A stretch of 64,000 bases of DNA from Talpa occidentalis (taxonomy: Eukaryota; Chordata; Mammalia; Eulipotyphla; Talpidae). The notes under the pieces are model-generated. The model was not told where the DNA came from. It did not search any database and worked only from the letters and a program-made list of their open reading frames with translations. The stretch covers positions 115,788,734 through 115,852,733 of the forward strand of contig NW_023605305.1 of assembly GCF_014898055.3 (NCBI RefSeq). Reading direction: 5' to 3'. This document shows, one piece after another, positions 44,290 through 62,489 of the stretch (the stretch's first letter is position 1; every line of letters begins with the position of its first letter). The translations under genes and the position numbers were made by a program.

Positions 44290-45830
44290 GTTTCTTCCTG
44301 GCTCTTTCTCACACCATCTCTTCCACCCTCCTGTCCCGCCCCCGGGCTCAGGTGTGTTCAGACTGCCCTGAAGCAGGGCTGCGCCTCTTCTGCGTCCCTC
44401 ACCCCTGCTTCAGGCCACCTCAGACCGAGAGAGAAGTGGCTTTGTTGCTTCGTTCCTGCTTCCAGCCTCCTGACGACAGCGTGCCGGGAGAGGCTGCAGG
44501 GCACGTGCAGGGAGTTTCTGTAGATCTCTGGTCCCGATCACAGCGCACTTGGGGAGAGTTGTGGGTACCAAGTTCAAAATATGACTCATGTTTAGGAAGA
44601 GAAGGGGGGGAGAGGGAGAAGCGCCTGAGCCTGGCCGGCCTTAGGGCGAGACCTGGCCTCCCTCTCCCTCGGCCTGACGAGGGTATCGCTCTGCTCCTCG
44701 GCTGCGCGATTCCCTCTGTGAGCTTACGAGACGCTACAGGTGTCGAGAGGGGGCAAGTGGGTGGGAAAATTCTGGAGAAAAGTCCATTTCCACACCGCTT
44801 CCTGTCTTGTGAGATTCCCCCTCCAGCGTCTGCGGCAGCTGATGAGCCGAGCCCGGGCCGTCGCCCCGTCCTGCGGGAGTCGGGATGTGCAGGCGGAGCG
44901 CACGCGCTGCAGGAAAATGGGCTCCGTTCCCTGAAAGTGGCGTGGAATTTGGTGGTGTAAGACCCTGGGTGGTCACCGCGGCTGGGGGTGTCGAGGAAAC
45001 GGCGCCCGAGCACAGGGGCCCGCAGGCACCACCGTCTGCCCCAGAACCGGGCCAGCGGGACTCCTGGGGCTGCTGCCGTGGACGCCACCCGGGAAACCCT
45101 GGCAGCTCGTCCTTTTTGCTTTAAACTGGACAGCGGGGAATCAGTTTCTGCCTCCAGGTGGAATATGATCAAAACAAACTCAATCAAACTAACCTCTTGA
45201 CAAAGCCCTGCCAAAGGGGGTAGAAAAAGCGGACTGAAGAGTCTTGTAGGTGATGGGGGCTGAGTCAGCTGCAGTGGAGGGGAGAGGGTTAAGGTGGTAA
45301 AAAAAAAAAAAAACTGCATGTAACATGCGGAAGGAAGATTGGGGCAGAAGGATTGAATGTAAGTTTCAGCCACAGACTCAGGCCTACTTTAGTCTGGATA
45401 AAGGGGCTGCTCCCCTGGAATTCAGAGCTTGTTTCAGGCATCACGGTCGTTCCGAGGCCCTGTCTGTCGATGGCCCTCACGGCCAGAGGCTCCCTCCAGT
45501 GGTGGCGGCCGCCACTGCCCCTAGTGTCCTCCCAGCCCCGCCCCCCAAGGGGGAGCCTGCAAGACGCAGGGGGTAATCAAACAGGAGCCTGACAACGCCG
45601 GAGACCTGGTCCATCTTAGCTGTTCTTGCTGTGAAAATTACTCACAGACGTCAGAAATTCATTCATTCCTAAAGCGTCACCAGTTAAAATAGATTCCAGG
45701 TTAAACTGTTACTTCTTTAGTGTTTCAAGGACACAAAAAGCAGCTCTGTCATCTGCTGTATGTTTTTTTCTTTTGCAATTATTCTAATGTATATGTACAA
45801 GACATCTTGGAAGAAAAAAGTGAAAGAAAA
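44290..45830. other. intergenic, PIP5K1A to PSMD4, proximal part
   Basis: Moderately GC-rich unique sequence, with a poly-A run near 45300. No gene, RNA or repeat recognised. Confidence 0.6.
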
Positions 45831-45836
45831 CAGGCA

Positions 45837-46110
45837 GGGCCTCCCTGGTGGCGCAAGGGGTTAAGACACAACCTATGAAGCTGTCTGCAGTCACTGCGGC
45901 TTGAGTTTTATCCCCGGTGGCCAGGGGGCAACCCACATGGTGCAGCAGACCTCTCCTGTCTCCCTGCTGCTCCCCTCAGCAGTGGATTTCAGTCAGTCTG
46001 CCTGTTCTGCTCCCCACTCTGTCTGGTGAATCCTCTCACACACACACCGCACCTCTGGCCTGTACCTCAGTTCTTGTATGCATAAATAAATAAATAAATC
46101 TTAAAATATA
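45837..46110 (+). mobile_element. tRNA-type SINE, lineage B
   Basis: Head GGGCCTCCCTGGTGGCGCAA, tail GCATAAATAAATAAATAAATC. Confidence 0.93.
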
Positions 46111-46117
46111 TATATAG

Positions 46118-46372
46118 GGGCCTCCCTGGTGGTGCAGCAGTTGAGCGCTGGGTTGCGAAGCTGCCCCTGGCCTTTGCAGCGCCAGTTCCATCCCCAGCCA
46201 CGTGGGCGAGGGCCCCACATGGCGCGCAGGCCTCTCCTGCTGCCCACTGCTCCCCTCAGCAGTGTGCTTCCTCAGTCTGCCTGTTCTGTTCCCCGCTCTG
46301 GCTCTGGTGAATTCTCTCACCCTCCCCGGCTTCTGACTGTACCCAGTGCTTGTATAAATAAATCTTTAAAAA
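46118..46372 (+). mobile_element. tRNA-type SINE, lineage A
   Basis: Inserted in the tail of the copy before it. TATATATAG flanks both ends. Head GGGCCTCCCTGGTGGTGCAG. Confidence 0.93.
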
Positions 46373-46549
46373 AATATATAGGCAAATTTTTAAAAAATTT
46401 TTTAAGTCTTTCCTCTGCTTAATCTTTCTAGCTTCTCTCCCTTCTCTTTCTCTCGCTCTCTCTTTTTTTATATTTTATTGTGGAAAGTCTAGAACAAAAG
46501 TTGAGTAGTAGAGCTAACTGCCTTGTAGCGGCTTCAATAGTTAACATAG

Positions 46550-46812
46550 GGCCTCCCCAGTGGCACAGTGGATTGAGCACCATGCTGTAAAGCTGTCTGC
46601 GGCCTCTGCAGCGCAGTTTCGATTCCTGGCCGGCCAGGGAGAAACCCACATGGCGCAACAGACCTCTCCTGCCTCCCCCGCTGCTCCCCTCAGCAGTGTC
46701 TTGGGTCCATCTGCCTGTTCTGCTCCCCGCTCTGTCTCGGAAGAATTCTCTCACCCTCCCACGCCTCTGGCCTGTACCCCAGCTCTTGTATAAATAAATA
46801 AATTTTTTTAAA
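46550..46812 (+). mobile_element. tRNA-type SINE in L1 relic
   Basis: Head GGGCCTCCCCAGTGGCACAG, tail AAATAAATAAATTTTTTT. TTAACATA flanks both sides. Confidence 0.93.
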
Positions 46813-46855
46813 GTTATTAACATAAATAAGACCAATCCGTCTCACCTATACTTTC

Positions 46856-47110
46856 TTTTTTTAAAATTTTTTAAAAGATTTATTTATACAAACACTGGGT
46901 ACAGTCAGAAGCAGGGAGGCTGAGAGAATTCACCAGAGCCAGAGCGGGGAACAGAACAGGCAGACTGACGAAATACACTCCTGAGGGGAGCAGGAGAGGT
47001 CTGCGCGCCATGTGGGACCCTCGCCTGTGGCCGGGATTGAACTGGGGCTGCAGAGGCGGTGGGCAGCCTCACATCCCAGCGCTCAACCGCTGTGCCACCA
47101 GGGGAGGCCC
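46856..47110 (-). mobile_element. tRNA-type SINE, lineage A, in L1 relic
   Basis: AAAGATTTATTTATACAAAC to CACCAGGGGAGGCCC. CTCA(C/T)CTATAC(T/A)TTCT flanks it. Confidence 0.92.
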
Positions 47111-47619
47111 TCATCTATACATTCTACTCAACCCCCACTTTCTATACTTCGAGAGGATTAAGTAACAATAAATCCCAGACATCACAGCCTTTCATCCATA
47201 AATACTTCAACATATAACTGAAGAGATAAGACTCTTTATAACTAACACCATTGTTGTGCCTAAAATAAAACACTAGATTCCTTAATAGTAGATAGCCCAT
47301 CAGTGTTCAAAATCAGCAAACTGTCTTACAAATGAGTTTCTTGATCTTCCAAGTTTTTTTCCCCCACCACCTGGCCAAAACATCTCTTAAGATCAGGGGT
47401 GTCCTGCATGTTGCTAAGTGTATCAGCCCTCATCTCACTTGACTTGTCAGCATCCCATCCGAAGTGTACTGGCTGTAATCAAAGCGACAGGAAGGTGGTA
47501 TGTATTTGCAGACCAGACTTCCCTGTGAGTAACAAAACTGTGGATAACGGTTAACTCAAAATCCAGGCAGATGTAACCATTTTCGCCTCTTCTTCGGTCC
47601 AAAAATAAACCACCATCCT

Positions 47620-48115
47620 AATCGGCCCCTGAGGCAGTCTCCTCATGGCCCTTCCTGTTCTTTTCCCCAGTCTGTTCCCAAAGCAGCAGCCGCAGTGGTC
47701 CTGTTGGGCCAGGGCCTGTCAATCCTCTGCTAAAAATGTCCAGGGGCTTCTTACCTCCCTCTATAATTAAAATGGTCATGAGGCTGTACACGACCTGGCT
47801 TCTTCACTCCTGTTGCCTATTTGGCCTCGTTTCTGTCCCTGAACTCCAGGCTCTGTGACCCCCTGGTTCTTAAACATGCTCTTATCTGAGGAATTTGCAA
47901 TTGCTCTTTCCTCCAGGTCCCCTTCAGACCTCTGTTCAGAGGCAAGGCTTCCCCAGTATCTTCTGTAAATAGAATTTGTGTACAACAGAAAGCACATCAC
48001 TTCTTGACTTCTTGTCTGCCTTCCCCCACAGAATGTAAGCACCACAGTGGCAGGATTTTGTTGCGTTTCCTTCCAAAGGCTCCAAATAGTGCCTGACCCA
48101 CAGGTAAATGTGTTT
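47620..48115 (+). mobile_element. L2 LINE 3' end
   Basis: Long L2 match: AAAATGTCCAGGGGCTTC, GCTGTACACGACCTGGCTTC, ACAGAATGTAAGCACCACAG and AATAGTGCCTGACCCACAGG in the expected order. Confidence 0.75.
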
Positions 48116-48119
48116 TTGC

Positions 48120-49360
48120 TTTCCTTTTTCCATTATAGTTGCTCTTGCTTTACTAAAATGTGATTCTATCAGATGTCATCTTCTGTGTGTGTTGTTGTAA
48201 CTCCCTCTTAAGTGAAAAGCTCCTGACAGTTCTATAGGGATGTCTTCACTATTTGAAGAATATTAGTTTTCTGTCCTCCAGATTAAATCAAGTCAATCAT
48301 ATAGGACCCACTTGTCACTTTTTTGAAATGTTGATATATTTTGTATCCTCTGCAATATCCCCACTGATTTCTAAAGCTGAGAAGTTGACGCCTCCTTACA
48401 CAGGCATCCTAGACCTTGTTTTCCCGGAACAGTGTCCACTCAGTTCCTTGTTCCTGTTTGGGCTGAATGTGTGTTTACTTCTGCTTTGACTAGAATACTA
48501 ACATATAGTTATGTGGGGTGTTCAACTTGTTTTTGGAGGTGCAGTTCCTGATGAGCCCAGAGTTGTTTTTTTTTTTTTTGTTTTTTTTTTTTTTTTGCTG
48601 GTGGTGAAATTTCATCAATTTTAAGAATTATTGTGAAATTAATTTATGGAATATTTGACCTGATTTCAACAATTTGTATTGGTTTCTATTTTGCACAATA
48701 TTAATACAGCTACATGTGCTTCCTCTTAATACCCCTGCCTGCTGCACTATTTGTCCCTCCCCCTTTATTTTTACCTTTTATTGTCACTTCGTTTGGTGTC
48801 TCTATACTGTGTACCTGTTTTTTTAAAAACATAATTATTGTTTTTAAAATGTTTTGTTTATGTTTGACGTTGTCACTGATTGTTTTTCTATGCATTCTTA
48901 CCATCCCCCCCTTTCCTGTTTTGGTTATAGACAGATTGTTTTCCCTTTAGTGAGACAGAAATTTTACTCCTACACAAGTTGTAATGGATACTTTTGAACA
49001 CATGCATTAAAACTTTACCAACATCTCCGTAACACCTAGGACATTCCTCTCCCTCGACTCCATATGGTGCTGTGTAGCCTCGCTCCTCTCTCCCCTTCCC
49101 TGCAGACCTAGGGCCGCCAGTTTTACTTAAGTGTAATCCAAATTTTTGAATGTTTTTCTTGATTAGCAAACCAGAATGGTTTAATGATTTGTCTGCGGTT
49201 CTTTGGTGGATTAGCTAAAATAACTCCTCAACCCTGCTCTGGGTTTCCCACCATGGGCCAGGCTAGGGAACTGCAGATTGAGACACCTTTTCGGCTCTTA
49301 ATTAAGTGGGAGAGCGAAATACAGAGATAAAAACGCAATTCAGGGGGCCAAGGGCTTCGT
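48120..49360. other. intergenic, PSMD4 upstream
   Basis: AT-rich sequence with two poly-T runs near 48567-48596. No gene or nameable element. Confidence 0.6.
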
Positions 49361-49558
49361 AGTTAGAGCGACCAAGTGCGACGGGGAACAGAGCGAGCTG
49401 GAACGTCATCAGCGAGCCCGCCACTCTGACAGACGGCGGTAGAGCATCCCCAGGAGACTCAACCGCTCCTTCCCAGCTGCCCCGGGACCAGCAGCAGCGC
49501 AAGCGGGGGTCGGCGGCCGCGGGCCCTCGCGCCCCCCACGCCCCCAACACCGCCCACA

Positions 49559-49772
49559 GAGCAGCCCTTTACTTTGGGCGGCGCCTACAGCTCCCAGCAG
49601 GCAACGGGGCGGAAGTGGGCGGGACCTCAGAGCAGCTGCCCTTTACTTTGGGCGGCGCCTACAGCTCCCAGCAGGCAGCGGGGCGGAAGTGGGCGGGACC
49701 TCAGCAGCAGCTCTTTACTTTGGGCGGCGCCTACAGCTCCCAGCAGGCAGCGGGGCGGAAGCGGGCGGGACC
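49559..49772 (+). repeat. three tandem copies of a 72-74 bp promoter module
   Basis: CTTTACTTTGGGCGGCGCCT begins at 49567, 49641 and 49713. Each unit then has TACAGCTCCCAGCAGGCA (a ZNF143/THAP11-type site), GCGGAAG (ETS-type) and GGGCGGGACC (Sp1/KLF GC box). Copies differ at only a few bases, so the triplication is recent or kept homogeneous. Confidence 0.92.
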
Positions 49773-49875
49773 AGTGGCCGCGCGAGGCCCGGGATTGGTG
49801 AGGGGCGCCGGGCCAATCGGAAGCGCCGTTGTTAGTTGTCGCGAAGAGGCGGCCGGGAGGGAGGAAGGTGGCAAG

Positions 49876-57751
<7,876 letters not shown>

Positions 57752-57827
57752 GACTGGAGGGCTCTGTGGTCGAGCCAGCTCTGGGGTGCACAGGGTGGGC
57801 GGGTGTAGGGTCAGACCCTTAAGCCTG

Positions 57828-57833
57828 AATAAA
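57828..57833 (+). terminator. PSMD4: PSMD4 poly(A) signal AATAAA
   Basis: Canonical hexamer in CTGAATAAAGCTTGGTGAC, 77 nt after the stop; the downstream GTGGTC and TCTTCTGCTC supply G/U-rich bases. Confidence 0.92.
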
Positions 57834-57859
57834 GCTTGGTGACTTTTCTCTTCTGCTCC

Positions 57860-58290
57860 ATGTGGTCACCTTGCCCAGGAGAGCGGCGGTGCCAAGGGAG
57901 CCTCCCCGTCCGTCTCTGCTCTGCTGCCGGCCAAGTCCTGACCTTGACGGCCGCTCCCATCGCTGGCCGGGGCAGTTTGCAGGCCACCCCTTTGCTGTAG
58001 GCCCTAGGCCGTGAGGTGAGGGGACGCTGTGCTGGCCTCGGACTTTGGGGTGGACAAGTATGACCACACCCTTCTGATTTACACCAGAGAGAGGTTTGAA
58101 CAAGGCTGTAAACTCGAGAAGGCACCAGACTTGCGCAGCCCCTGGCAGGCCTTGGGGGGGTGACATTTGAGCTCTGTGAGGGGGCAGCTGCCTGGGGAGA
58201 AAAGGGGGTGTGCAGTCACCAGAGCAGAGTGTCCTCATAGGAGAGTAGGTCAGCCTGGCCAGCCCTGGCAGGAAATAGAGGGGAGGAGAT
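57860..58290. other. intergenic, directly downstream of PSMD4
   Basis: Unique GC-moderate sequence; no gene or repeat recognised. Confidence 0.6.
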
Positions 58291-58307
58291 AAGAGGTCTC
58301 CCATGGA

Positions 58308-58603
58308 GGGCCTCCCCGGTGGCACAGCGGTTGAGCGCTGGGTTGCGAAGCTGCCCACAGCCTCTGCAGCGTCGGTTCGATCCCCGGCTGCTCCTCGGCC
58401 ACCGGAGGAGGGTCCCACATGGCGCGCAGACCTCTCCTGCCGCCCGCTGCTCCCCTCAGCAGTGTACTTCGGTCCCTCTGCCTGCTCTGCTCCCTGCTCT
58501 GGCTCTGGTGAATTCTCTCATCCTCCCGCGCTTCTGACTGTACCCAGTGCTTGTATAAACAAACAAATAAATAAGTAAAAAACATTCCTCTATAAAAAAT
58601 AAA
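58308..58603 (+). mobile_element. tRNA-type SINE, lineage A, with 16 bp TSD
   Basis: AAGAGGTCTCCC(A/G)TGG at 58291-58306 and 58604-58619. Head GGGCCTCCCCGGTGGCACAG, B box GGTTCGATCCC. Confidence 0.95.
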
Positions 58604-59075
58604 AAGAGGTCTCCCGTGGGGAGACCACAGGCAGGCTGACCCCAAGGGGGAGGTCTGCCTCGACCGCGAGGTCAGAGGGTGCATGTGGGGCCCTTTGCAT
58701 CTTCCAAGACCTAATGTTGGACACAAGAAGCACGTGACCTGGATGTACATCACGAAGTGGAGGGACACGCTGAAACCACTGTCCAGGGGAGACTGGAAGG
58801 CCCTCCTCACGCAGGCACCCTAGGGTACCCAGAGCCCCGCGTGGGCCGCGTGTGCTCTGCGGTGACCTGTTGCCTGTCTCCTCACCCAGGCGCAGATTCC
58901 TGACCACATGTCTCGTCCTTGTTTTCAAACTCGATAAAAAACAGCCTTACACTGAGCCTTCTGGGGGTGCTTTTTTAACAGATCTGGGTGTCTGGGCGCA
59001 GCCAAGTTCCCGGGCGCTGTGCATGCTGGTCCATGGGCTGCCCTGTCCCTGTTGCTTCCGGGGTTTTCTCTTTTT

Positions 59076-59330
59076 TTAAAGATTTATTTATTTATACAAG
59101 CACTGGGTACAGTCAGAGGTGCGGGAGGGTGAGAGGATTCACCAGAGCCAGAGCAGGGAACAGCAGGCAGACTGACAAAATTCACTGCTGAGGGGAGCAG
59201 CAGGCGCGGCAGGAGAGGTCTGCGCGCCATGTGGGACCCTCGCCCCACGGCTGGTGATCCAACTGGCGCTGCAGAGGCTGCGGGCAGCTTCACAACCCAG
59301 CGCTCAACCACTGCGCCACCGGAGAGGCCC
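59076..59330 (-). mobile_element. tRNA-type SINE, lineage A
   Basis: AAAGATTTATTTATTTATAC to CACCGGAGAGGCCC. Confidence 0.93.
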
Positions 59331-59351
59331 GGTTTTTTTTTTCCTGAAGAT

Positions 59352-59633
59352 TTTTTTTTTTTTTTAATTAATTTATTTATTTATTTATACAAGCACTGGG
59401 TACAGTCAGAAGCACGGGAGGGTGAGAGAATTCACCAGAGCCAGAGTGGGGAGCAGAGCAGGCAGAAGGACCGAAGCACACTGCTGAGGGGAGCAGCGGG
59501 CAGCAGGAGAGGTCTGCGCGCCATGCGGGACCCTCCTCCGGTGGCCGGGGAGCAGCTGGGGATCGAACCGGCGCCACAGAGGCCACGGGCAGCTTCGCAA
59601 CCCAGCGCTCAACCGCTGCGCCACCGGGGAGGC
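59352..59633 (-). mobile_element. tRNA-type SINE, lineage A, nested in the next copy's tail
   Basis: Poly-T tail to CACCGGGGAGGCC. CCTGAAGATTTTTTT on both sides is the tail of the SINE at 59637-59893. Confidence 0.94.
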
Positions 59634-59636
59634 CCC

Positions 59637-59893
59637 TGAAGATTTTTTTATGGGTACAAGAACTGGGGTGTAGGGCAGAGGTGTGGGGTGTGAGAGGACG
59701 AGGACGCACCAGAGAGAGTGGGGAGCGGAACAGGCAGATCTACTGAAGTGGCCTGCTGAGGGGAGCAGCGGGGAGACAGGAGAGGTCTGCTGTGCCATGA
59801 AGGTAACTCCCTAGCGGGGCATCGAACTCGTGCTGCAGAGGCTGCGACAGCTTCAGCGCTGAGACCGAGCCCCTTGCCCGGGCGGGAGGCCCA
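59637..59893 (-). mobile_element. tRNA-type SINE, lineage B
   Basis: GAAGATTTTTTTATGGGTAC to a diverged head complement CCCGGGCGGGAGGCCC. Confidence 0.87.
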
Positions 59894-59929
59894 CTTGCCC
59901 GGAGTCTCTGGGGACAGGCCCACACGGTG

Positions 59930-60640
59930 TCCCCGGGGCGCTCAGGGTTTGTGAGCTGCGGGACTGGGTGGTGCCGGCTTGTGTCCTCTCAGACCAAGGA
60001 CTGTTCGCGCCCTGATGGGCCGCAGCTGGGAAGAGCCCGCGCTGAGGCCCAGCGTCCGCCTGAGCCCGGCCCCTGGGAGGCTGCGCGCTGCGGCCGGGGA
60101 CAGGCCCGAGCCCGCGCGGGACCGCGGGGTGGGGGCGGGGTGGGGGTCCATCGCAGGGTCTGGCTGGGGCCCGCGTCCAGGCTTCGCGCCACTCCAGGAG
60201 CAGCCCTCCCGGCTGGCTGGCGCTTCCAGCGAGCGGATCCTGCCCGAGGGAGGCTCGCAGGGTCGGAGGCGCGAATCTGCCCCGGCCGGGGATCTGCTGG
60301 CGCCCGACGGGCCTGGCGCGGTCCCCAGCGCTGCCCTTTGGGCGCGTCTCCAGCGCCTCCGCGGGGCGCCCTGCGCGGGAGCAGCCGGGAGCCAGCTGGG
60401 AAGAGCAGGCGCTGCTGGAGCGAGGCCGGGCGGCCAACGGAGGGACACCGGCCGGTCAGCAGGGCCCGGGCGCTGCGCCCATTTGCCATGGGCCCTGTTT
60501 GTGTCGCGGGGGGTTGGGGGGGCGCCCTGCAGTGCTCCCCAAGGTAGGAGTGTGCCCTCCGCCAAGTGGGAACCCGCGGCACATCCTCGCCAGGGCGGGC
60601 GTGTCTGCCGCCCCCAGGCCCAGGTGATGGCTCGTGACCT
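59930..60640. other. GC-rich, CpG-rich intergenic patch
   Basis: About 700 bp of CpG-dense unique sequence. Long open frames on both strands come from base composition alone; none resembles a known protein. Possibly a promoter or enhancer of a non-coding transcript. Confidence 0.55.
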
Positions 60641-60841
60641 CAGGCGATCACTGCGGAGATGGGTCACCCTGTGTATTTTGAGGTCTGGAGTTTCCATTTT
60701 TGTGAAATGTCTCAGCATTCATTGTGTCCATTTTTGGGGTTGTCTTGAATTGTTTGGGGTTGGCTTTAACTTCTTGATACTAAATCACTACTGGTTATAT
60801 ATATTTGCAAATGTGTTCTCCCTATTTCTGACTTTTCACTT

Positions 60842-61112
60842 TTTTTAAAGATTTGTTTATTTATGCATACAAGAGCTGGGGCGCAGGCCAGAGATGCGGG
60901 GGGTGGGGGTGGGGGGGTGAGAGGAGTCACCAGAGACAGAGTGGGGAGCAGAACAGACAGACAAACACACTGCTGAGGGGAGCAGCGGGCGAGTCAGGAG
61001 AGGTCTGCTGCGCCCTGTGGGACTCTCCCTGACTGGGGATGGAACTCATGCTGCGGAGGCTGGCGGTAGCTTGACAGTGCTGAGAATAACCCCTGCACCG
61101 CCAGGGAGGCCC
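60842..61112 (-). mobile_element. tRNA-type SINE, lineage B
   Basis: AAAGATTTGTTTATTTATGC to CACCGCCAGGGAGGCCC, with a G-run expansion near 60900. Confidence 0.92.
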
Positions 61113-61119
61113 CTCTCTT

Positions 61120-61660
61120 ATTTTTCTGAGGATGTTGGTTATTTTTGTTCATTAGACCTTTTCTTCTGTTCCTTTCATTATCTGTTGCCCTCCAGGTTCT
61201 GTGTCATTTGGCTTCTGTCTTTAACATCTGGGGTTTCCTTCACTCCTCTGATGATCCTGACTGTTCTTCCGTAAAGTGAGGCGGGCAGTGTGGATTGGAA
61301 GCTCCTGCTGGCGCTGCCAGCAGCAGCCCTGCCTCACTGTGGGGGGAGGGGGGGGTGGGGAGGGCGGTATCAGCCTTGGGGGCCTGTTAAGCTGTTTCTT
61401 CTGGGTCATTATCCCCCCACAGGAATTTCCCAATTCTCCTGCCTCTGCTTTCAAGGACTAAGAACTTTTAATTTTTTAAGTTCAGAGACTCCAATTGTTT
61501 TGTTGCTTTCTGGTTCCCACTTGCACCCCATGAGTAGAATGGAAAATATTGAAACTTCATGATTTACAACCGCACGCATCTGAGCTTCCCTTTTTTAAAA
61601 TTACATCTCTCATTTGATCTTGTCTTCTCTCTCTTTGTGCTTTTAAAAATTGTTTTCATT
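61120..61660. other. intergenic, no gene seen
   Basis: Unique AT-moderate sequence with a G-rich run near 61340-61362; nothing else recognisable. Confidence 0.55.
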
Positions 61661-61663
61661 TTG

Positions 61664-61921
61664 GGCCTCCCCGGTGGCGCAAGGGGTTAAGACGCAACCT
61701 ATGAAGCTGTCTGCAGCCACTGCAGCACGAGTACGATCCCCGGCCAGGGACCTACCCACATGGCGCAGCAGACCTCTCCGGTCTCCCCGCTGCTCCCCTC
61801 AGCAGTGTATCTCAGTCAGTCTGCCTGTTCTGCTCCCCACTCTGTCTCTGGTGACTCCTCTCACCCACCCCCCACCTCTGGCGTGTACCCCACCTCCTGT
61901 ATGCATAAATAAACCTTTTTA
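61664..61921 (+). mobile_element. tRNA-type SINE, lineage B
   Basis: Head GGGCCTCCCCGGTGGCGCAA, tail GCATAAATAAACC. Confidence 0.94.
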
Positions 61922-61933
61922 GAAAAAGGGGGT

Positions 61934-62190
61934 GGCCTCCTTGGTGGTGCCGGTGGTTGAGTGCAGCACTGTAAAGCTGTCCGCAGCCTCTGCAGCGCGG
62001 GTTTGATCCCGGCTGGCCAGGGAGGGTCCCACATGGCGCTGCAGACCTCTCCTGTCTCCCCTGCTGCTCCCCTCAGCAGTGTACTTCGGTCAGTCTGCCT
62101 GTTCTGCTCCCCACTCTGTCTCTAGTGAATCCTCTCACCCCTGCACCTCTGGCCTGTACCCCAGCTCTTGTATGTGAAAAATAAGTAAAT
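61934..62190 (+). mobile_element. tRNA-type SINE, intermediate type
   Basis: Head GTGGCCTCCTTGGTGGTGCC, tail GAAAAATAAGTAAAT, which is interrupted by the next copy. Confidence 0.9.
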
Positions 62191-62466
62191 TTTTTTTTAA
62201 GATTTATTTATTTATTTATACAGGCACTGGGTACAGTCAGAAGCGCGGGAGGGTGAGAGAATTCACCAGAGCCAGAGCGGGGAGCAGAGCAGGCAGGGGG
62301 ACCGAAGGACACTGCTGAGGGGAGCAGCGGGCGGCAGGAGAGGTCTGCGCGCCATGTGGGACCCTCCTCCGGTGGCCGGGGAGCAGCCGGGGATCGAACC
62401 GGCGCCGCAGAGGCCGCGGGCAGCTTCGCAACCCAGCGCTCAACCGCTGCGCCACCGGGGAGGCCC
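62191..62466 (-). mobile_element. tRNA-type SINE, lineage A, near consensus
   Basis: Inserted in the tail of the plus-strand copy before it. TSD ATAAGTAAAT. Head complement CACCGGGGAGGCCC. The B-box complement GGGATCGAACC and the A-box region are intact. Confidence 0.95.
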
Positions 62467-62489
62467 AAGATAAGTAAATCCTTCAGAAC

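Larger units (their letters stand above)
46465..47370. mobile_element. old L1 3' fragment, split by two SINEs
   Basis: Pieces 46465-46549, 46813-46855 and 47111-47370 join in order: TATTTTATTGTGGAAAGTCT, AATAAATCCCAGACATCACA, TTTCATCCATAAATACTTCA and CCATCAGTGTTCAAAATCAG. This is the known order of an old L1 3' region. Confidence 0.7.

Noticed and set aside
44420..45373. 317-codon minus-strand ORF after PIP5K1A
   Set aside because: No similarity recognised, proline/serine-rich, no splice or promoter context. Left as intergenic.
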